Source: Agrostemma githago
Taxonomy: Eukaryota > Streptophyta > Magnoliopsida > Caryophyllales > Caryophyllaceae
NCBI GenBank assembly: GCA_958450325.1
Contig: OY288247.1
Span: forward strand, 59,151,701 to 59,215,700
Reading direction: 5' to 3'
Length of the DNA stretch: 64,000 bases
A model generated the notes under the pieces. That model worked only from the letters and a program-made list of their open reading frames with translations, had not been told where the DNA came from and did no database searches. The first letter of the stretch is position 1; every line of letters begins with the position of its first letter. Positions 58,853 through 64,000 of this stretch are shown here, piece by piece. Position numbers and translations under genes: made by a program.

Positions 58853-60126
58853 TCATGTTCAGTGATTTAGAATTTGAATAAAAGTTGTGTTCATGTACGT
58901 TGCTAATTAATGTGGCTTTTGTGTTTAGTATCTCTGTCTATTAATGTATTCGGATTTTTCCTGCTTACGTTGTTCTCGTATTACCATATAAGTACACGTT
59001 GGTTCCATTTACGGCCATTATTTTACATCGACTGTCATCCACAGGAGATCAGGAAGTAACAATTGTTTGTATGCCCCAGTAATAGATAATAATTTAATGG
59101 CGTCCAGTTCAGGTTGAAATAATGGGAGATTGCAGTTTTTGTTTTCAGCTTTCGTATATTGTTTCCATTTTTTTGTAGATTCGGGTTGTTCGGCTTTAAG
59201 ATATCACTTCTAGTTTGTTTGGTTCGATTGTTGATTGTGATTGTGGGTCTTGACCGTTTCCTTTTTGTGGGGTGTCATAGCGTCGTGTTTGGGAACGGAC
59301 TTTTCCAAAGGGTTTGAATGTGTAGCTGCAATTGGAGCTCTGTGTCTTATATTTTTGCATATTCAGTCGTATCCTTTCGTTTAAAGTCTGTATCATTTCT
59401 GATTGTTTTGGTGTCGTAGCGTCGCGTCTTTGGACAGCCTGTTTCAGTGCTTGTGAATGTCTAGGGACGATTGCAGCTTTGGTTTTCGGTTTTCGTTGAT
59501 TGGTTATTAGTCTGGATTGATTTCCATTTGTTTTGGGGTCGTAGCGTCGCGTTTCGGAACGGACTTTTCCGGTGGTTTCAAATGTCCAGGGGTGATTGAA
59601 GCTTCGGTTATAGGTTTCGTAACACACATTATCGTGGATTTAGGGATGAGGGGGAAGGATGTCATTAATGTAAAACAGCAACATTCATTACTCATGTTCT
59701 GTTACTACTCCTGCTTATAAATTAGCTACGGAGTAAAGACCATTTGGACTCATGTAATGTCTCCTGTTTTTTTTATAGTATACCTGTAGCATTTTCAGGC
59801 TGTTTGAGAAAGCTGGTATGCAGTACTTATAAGGCAGAATAAAAAGCTAGAAAAGAGTAGTGACTGTACTCCAATTCTTACACACTGTATGTGTGTTAGA
59901 CCCGTCTCTGCATTGAGTCTGTTTTTGATGGTCATGTGTGGGCTCGTTATCCTTCTCTGCAAACTGACACCAGGGCTTACTGTTTTACAGCTGTGCCTAT
60001 GAACCACCTCTCTTCTGAGCCTCCCTCTTCATGTGCTAACCAAGTTACCCTCACATATACTTCCCACTCTGCAGCTAATCCTGTTCTACTTTGGCCATTC
60101 AATGATGCAGGCTCTCAGATCTGATA
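58853..60126. other. Non-coding region with minisatellite
   Basis: Contains a repeat of about 130 bp (59130-59640) and otherwise no gene. A minus-strand frame over the repeat (59196-59627) is explained by it. Confidence 0.6.
59130..59640. repeat. Minisatellite, three to four units of about 125-139 bp
   Basis: The motif TCGTAGCGTCGCG recurs at 59275 (as TCATAGCGTCGTG), 59414 and 59539, each followed by GGACTTTTCC-like and GATTGCAGCT-like parts. A degenerate fourth part (GATTGCAGTTTTTG) begins near 59130. The repeat is not present at the matching place in duplication copy 1. Confidence 0.75.
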
Positions 60127-60708
60127 ATGGCTAAACTCCTATGCAGAGGGTGGGTTGTGAATAATGAGCAGATTGATAGAAACGAGGAAGTGTTAAGAAG
60201 AAAGCAGAGGAAGGTGCGTCACTTACAGTTTATATTCTGATAGGATCACAGCATCCAAATACACGGCAGATTGTCTCCATCGATATCAGGTGTCCTATCT
60301 AATGAAGATATTATGGTGAAAATCTTCGAATGCCTTTCCTGCACCGGTGACAAGGCCAATGTAGCTATTGCATGCGAGACATGGGCAAGAATGTTCCTGC
60401 TGCATCCAGATGCGCCAAAATGGGATACACACTATAATAGACAGCTCCGGAGAGAACTTAAGGATGGCGTAATGACTGTTTCCAGAGGTGGGATCCCAAT
60501 CTCACAGAGATCCAGATGTTACTTGACTCAAGATGAGATTGCTAGGACAATGCTACACATCACCCAGCATGCACTGAAGCACCGTGCACATTTAGAAGTC
60601 CCGGAATGTCCACCAGAAGAAAGTGACGGTAAGAACTTCAAGGAACTCCCGCGCAAGAATGTTAAGAGAGCGCGGAAGATTGCTATGATGTTGCTGAGTT
60701 GGGGATAG
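60127..60708 (+). pseudogene. F-box-like gene, copy 2 (two stops)
   Basis: Paralogue of 43779-44375. ATG 60127 (MAKLLCRGWVVNN), consecutive TGA and TAG at 60238-60243, then open to TAG 60706-60708. F-box: VLSNEDIMVKIFECLSC then CETWARMF. The shared C-terminal part (RSRCYLTQDEIARTMLHITQ) matches copy 1 (RCKCYLTNNSLVKRMMHTFQ). A protein starting at the internal ATG 60271 would keep the F-box. Confidence 0.55.
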
Positions 60709-61870
60709 GTCTTTATAATTTAGCCTTCTTATATGGCTCGCTGAAATTCAGCGGAGTGCTCACTTATTCTGCACTTCTCTATCAGTTTTAAACATTATCT
60801 TGCCGGTTTTCCTAGTGTAACGTTTTGCAGTGAACGGTATGTACTGTAAAATGCTTGCAGTGCCTCCGTGGTTAGAGTGAGACGAAACTTTATCAGTTGC
60901 GTTGCTCCCGTACTCTTGCAAATGAATGCATAGAACATGTAACGCATGGGTGTATAGTTTCGTGCCTTTTAAGCTTCACGTCCTAATTACAAAGAAATGT
61001 ATGCAGCGTAATATGATCTACTCGCAAATGTCATATCAAATATAGCGTCTGTAACAGTATAGCAACGTGAAGGGTCTGACCGCTATGTACAAGATACTTA
61101 TTTGGTAAGCAACAAAGCGCAAATAATGGATGCGATTGTGCTGCCCGTGTAATACGAACTACTGCATACGATCAAACGCAACCATCAAGACTACTACAAC
61201 ATCCACCAGTGCAAAGTCATGCGTGTGTAAAGCACCGGTACATTATTGTGTCGTGAGTAAGATGACAGTGTTAAGCGTAGTGTTGTACGTCTCGATATGG
61301 ACTTCGGGGTAACAGGACTTTGCTACCTTGTTGCAATTTATGTACAGAAGTCCGTTATCTTTACACTAAACTGAGTGTAATTTCTAATGAATGTGAATTC
61401 ATCAAATTAAGATGTATAATACAGGAAGGTATTAACTCAACCTTTCTTTCTGACTTTTTTTATACTGGTTGGAATCATGATAATCACTGTCGTTTCCACC
61501 TTCAACCAAATTCTCTGTTTTCCAAAGCACCAAATTACCAAAGTGCAGTCATCCCTAGACATCCAAACCCACTGAAGAGCACGTTCTGAAGCACAACGAT
61601 ACGACAGCAAAACATATGGAAATGACCGCTTATTGCGTGAAGTTGTCACACATGTTTACTAAACAAATAGCAGTTGCAAATCTATTAAATCCGAATAATA
61701 AGTACACAACATCACATTAGGCAATAGACAGTGGCAACGTATAGCACTTAAAGTAAACAGAACAGACCCGCGCCCGTGGTTAGCCTGAGATAGCGAATCA
61801 TTTTTTTATTCAGAATACGGTAGCTACTTATACAGCTTCAGATAGAGGTCCACCGATTCTTCCATTACAG
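60709..61870. other. Non-coding region
   Basis: No gene supported. 61200-61870 matches 46500-46960. Confidence 0.55.
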
Positions 61871-61877
61871 CACGGCA

Positions 61878-62376
61878 TTAGTCCTCCTCGGATGTAGAGC
61901 CAATTGGTGAGATCTCTTCCATGTAGTCGCAGCACAGATCAGTCATAGTAAGCTTTTCCTGTGGAAGTAGCAGGCCCCCTCCATCACCACAGAGTTCAAG
62001 AACAAACTGCCACTGGAAAACGTCCTGAAGCCTCTTGAACAGTCCAATCACAACGGTCTTGAAACGGTCAAGCTCATCGGCTTTGATACCAACTGTATCT
62101 ACACAGCATGAGAACCATGGAGAAGAGAAAACCAGAGTATCAGGTACCTCTTGAGACATTCTCAGCGGGAACTCAGACCGAGACAGGAGCAGCAGAATTG
62201 ATGACGATTCTGCTTACTGTGGAGCGCGACGGTTCCCTTCGTATAAGACGTATTATAGTTTCAGGGTCTACGATATCGGTCAAGTGATCGAACAACACCC
62301 GAGTTTCGTAGATAATCTGGTCAATTTGAGATTGGTAATGGTCAACAGCCTCAACGTTGGACATTGCTTTAGACAT
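61878..62376 (-). pseudogene. Minus-strand gene of unknown function, about 165 codons, frameshifted
   Basis: ATG 62376 (MSKAMSNVEAVDHYQSQIDQ) is open to 62173. The frame then changes near 62180-62190 into RSEFPLRMSQEVPDTLVF, WFSCCVDTVGIKADELDRFK and ends ISPIGSTSEED at 61878. One 1-nt shift or a short unannotated intron joins them. The promoter looks genuine: TATAAAAAG on the minus strand at 62433-62441 and a telo-box AAACCCTAAA at about 62399-62408, both right upstream. I recognise no family. Its 3' end is duplicated at 46969-47028. Confidence 0.55.
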
Positions 62377-62398
62377 TTTCTGTTAAAAGGGTTTGGGT

Positions 62399-62441
62399 TT
62401 TAGGGTTTAGAAATATCTACCTCTACACAATCTTTTTATAG
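62399..62441 (-). promoter_or_regulatory. TATA box and telo-box of the 62376 gene
   Basis: Minus strand: CTATAAAAAG (62432-62441), then AAACCCTAAAA about 25 bp downstream in the leader. Telo-boxes are common in leaders and promoters of plant growth and ribosomal genes. Confidence 0.5.
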
Positions 62442-63120
62442 CGGGGTGATTGTGCTCCCCTCCTTTTTTTAATTCATGTTACAATTTGTCCTTCTATAGA
62501 TCTCGTGATCTAATACATGTTATGTTTAAAACAAATTGTAATTCATGTACAGTTACATCATACATGTACTGTAGGACTATACCCTATTCCCAATATCACA
62601 TGATAAGTAAAACTAAATTGTGTTGCATGATCTCGGAATGAACTTACAATTCATTTCTAATTGTACGACATGATTAGAATTTATTTAAGTTAAATAATTA
62701 CGGATCTAAGTATTATTTCACAAAACATTTAATTAGCGAAAAATCTATATACTAATTCCGTTTGCTTTTAATATTCCCGGTACTTCTTTATTCGCGTGAG
62801 AAAATGTAAGGGATAGTTTGATATACGTCTCAAAAAAGGACTCGTGTATAGGTACATCATACATGTACTACACGACTTTATCCTATTGGGTATAATACTT
62901 TCAGAGTGAATAAAGAGTGCACGTCTAACTTTCTACGTTTTTAATAAGCATGTACAACAGTACGCCTATAAAATTATCTGGTGCATGTGCTATACAAAAC
63001 AAGTTGTACTTCATGTACAGTTACATCATACATGTACTGTACGACTATACCTTATTCCCAATATCATGCGTTACGTAAAACTATATTACGGAGTAGGTCG
63101 CATGATCACAATTCATCACA
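62442..63120. repeat. Dispersed repeat around TACATCATACATGTACT
   Basis: The block TTCATGTACAGTTACATCAT then ACATGTACTGTA-GACTATACC-TATTCCCAATATCA occurs at about 62535-62605 and 63012-63068, and a shorter form (TACATCATACATGTACT) occurs at about 62851-62867. The inner part is self-complementary (TACAGT...ACTGTA). No gene seen. Confidence 0.7.
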
Positions 63121-64000
63121 TCTACTACCCTTGATCAAATAAATGCCAGCTAGAGCTTTATTAGGATAAAAATAATCTCCTCTACTTAATTAAGCTATTA
63201 TAGTAAGCTATAATATCCTCGATAAACGTTCCAGTAGCCCCTCATAGCCTCACTTCCTACTGCACCCTTCCTCAATCCTTTGCCTACTGCCACACTCAAC
63301 CTCCTGAATATTCACATCGCATCCATCTATTATTACGTGTAAGAATACCTTGAATACTTTACATATAGCTATCACTCAATCCCTTGAATACTTCAGTATT
63401 CTCCTAAGCCCGCAAACACTTCACTCAAAAGGTAATGTGATATTATAGCTTAAAACTTTGTCTTCCAGCTGCAAATCGCATGCATGTTATGCATCTGTTG
63501 GTTTCTTCCAGAAATAATTTACGTTGTTTTGTAGGGTCGGTGGTGCAGGAGTTGGTGTCATTCTAAATATTTTGAGGCATTGATTGTTAGAGATTTCTCA
63601 GGTATGTGAAGCTAAGATTAATGCATCCCCGGAGACTTTGTGGGGGTTTGTTTAGATCATTTTTGTAGACTATTAGAGATGAACATATACGATTTCTGCT
63701 CAACTTAAACATAAATCGGTGCTCAATGTTTGGTTTGCAAATCCGGGTTTTGGTCACGTATTCATCTACGGATCACTTTTTGCTTGATTCTCTGCGTGAA
63801 CTATTATGCTTCCTTTCCATCTGCGATAGATTGAATGTGTTCGTTCAAGTCATGTTCTGTGATAGTTCTACAACTGTCAGATTCATGCTGCCTTCTGTCA
63901 GCACTTCTACCTACCCAGTTATTTCCTTTAGTGGCGAGTCTATAAACCGATGTAAGGATCAATAGCAGGTTACTACAAAATGTATACCTAATAGTAACGT
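63121..64000. other. Non-coding tail of the window
   Basis: AT-rich, no gene supported; a short frame at 63726-63965 has no recognisable features. A Helitron 3' end (CTRR after a hairpin) was looked for here and not found with confidence. Confidence 0.4.

Larger units (their letters stand above)
47029..62376 (+). repeat. Tandem duplication, copy 2
   Basis: Second copy of the 40396-47028 unit, enlarged by the LTR element 47429-56236. The junction with copy 1 is at about 47023-47031 with short microhomology (TCATA). The minus-strand gene cut off in copy 1 is complete at its far end. Confidence 0.8.

Noticed and set aside
1..64000. tRNA or rRNA genes
   Set aside because: No cloverleaf-forming sequence with conserved A and B boxes was noticed; the tRNA-like matches are short primer sites only.
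62377..64000. Helitron 3' terminus (CTRR after a hairpin)
   Set aside because: CTRR is too common and no convincing hairpin immediately before it was seen.

Overview
The window is a plant (angiosperm, probably eudicot; family not determinable) nuclear segment made almost entirely of mobile DNA. The evidence is the set of plant-type Ty3/gypsy elements (Athila-like, Tat-like, Ogre-like), plant-type GT-AG introns, TATA boxes and an Arg/Asp tRNA primer-site pattern. There is no bacterial-style gene packing and I see no rRNA, tRNA or CRISPR.

Layout. (1) 1-3113: mostly non-coding, with one broken gene of unknown function (1079-2058). (2) 3114-6859 and 39257-40402: one decayed Helitron Rep-helicase gene, with two predictable introns, an AT-hook exon, an HUH/two-Tyr Rep domain and a PIF1-like helicase. 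It is split in two by a nested block of retrotransposons. (3) 6860-39251: an Athila-type element (LTRs about 1.9 kb, 5-bp target duplication CATGC) read on the + strand. A 3.7-kb solo LTR (11762-15481, target duplication TTGAC) interrupts its pol. Its 3' LTR is interrupted by a Tat-type element on the - strand (23512-38217), which in turn carries an Ogre-like solo LTR (30330-32895, target duplication CTTTG) in its pol. Removing each insert restores the sequence underneath, so the order of events can be read directly.

(4) 40396-62376: a tandem duplication of a unit holding an F-box-like gene (+), fragments of uncharacterised - strand genes and the 3' end of another - strand gene. Copy 1 carries a probable 1.6-kb solo LTR (44384-45992). 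Copy 2 carries a complete but non-coding LTR element (47429-56236, tRNA-Arg primer site, target duplication GAGAT) of the same LTR family as 30330-32895. (5) 62377-64000: AT-rich non-coding DNA with a dispersed repeat.

How the parts work together. Each retroelement had its own gag-pol machinery or depended on relatives for it. All autonomous reading frames here carry stops or frameshifts, except the 1458-residue gag-PR-RT-RNH frame of the Tat element, which is open but separated from its integrase. The most interesting material is (a) the opposite-strand accessory genes in the Tat element (24549-25133 and 25663-28006), each with its own TATA box, and (b) arrays of GC-rich palindromes just upstream of TATA boxes, seen in the Athila LTR, again inside Athila upstream of its env-position ORF, and in an unrelated solo LTR. 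All alignments were made by eye; no search or folding was run.
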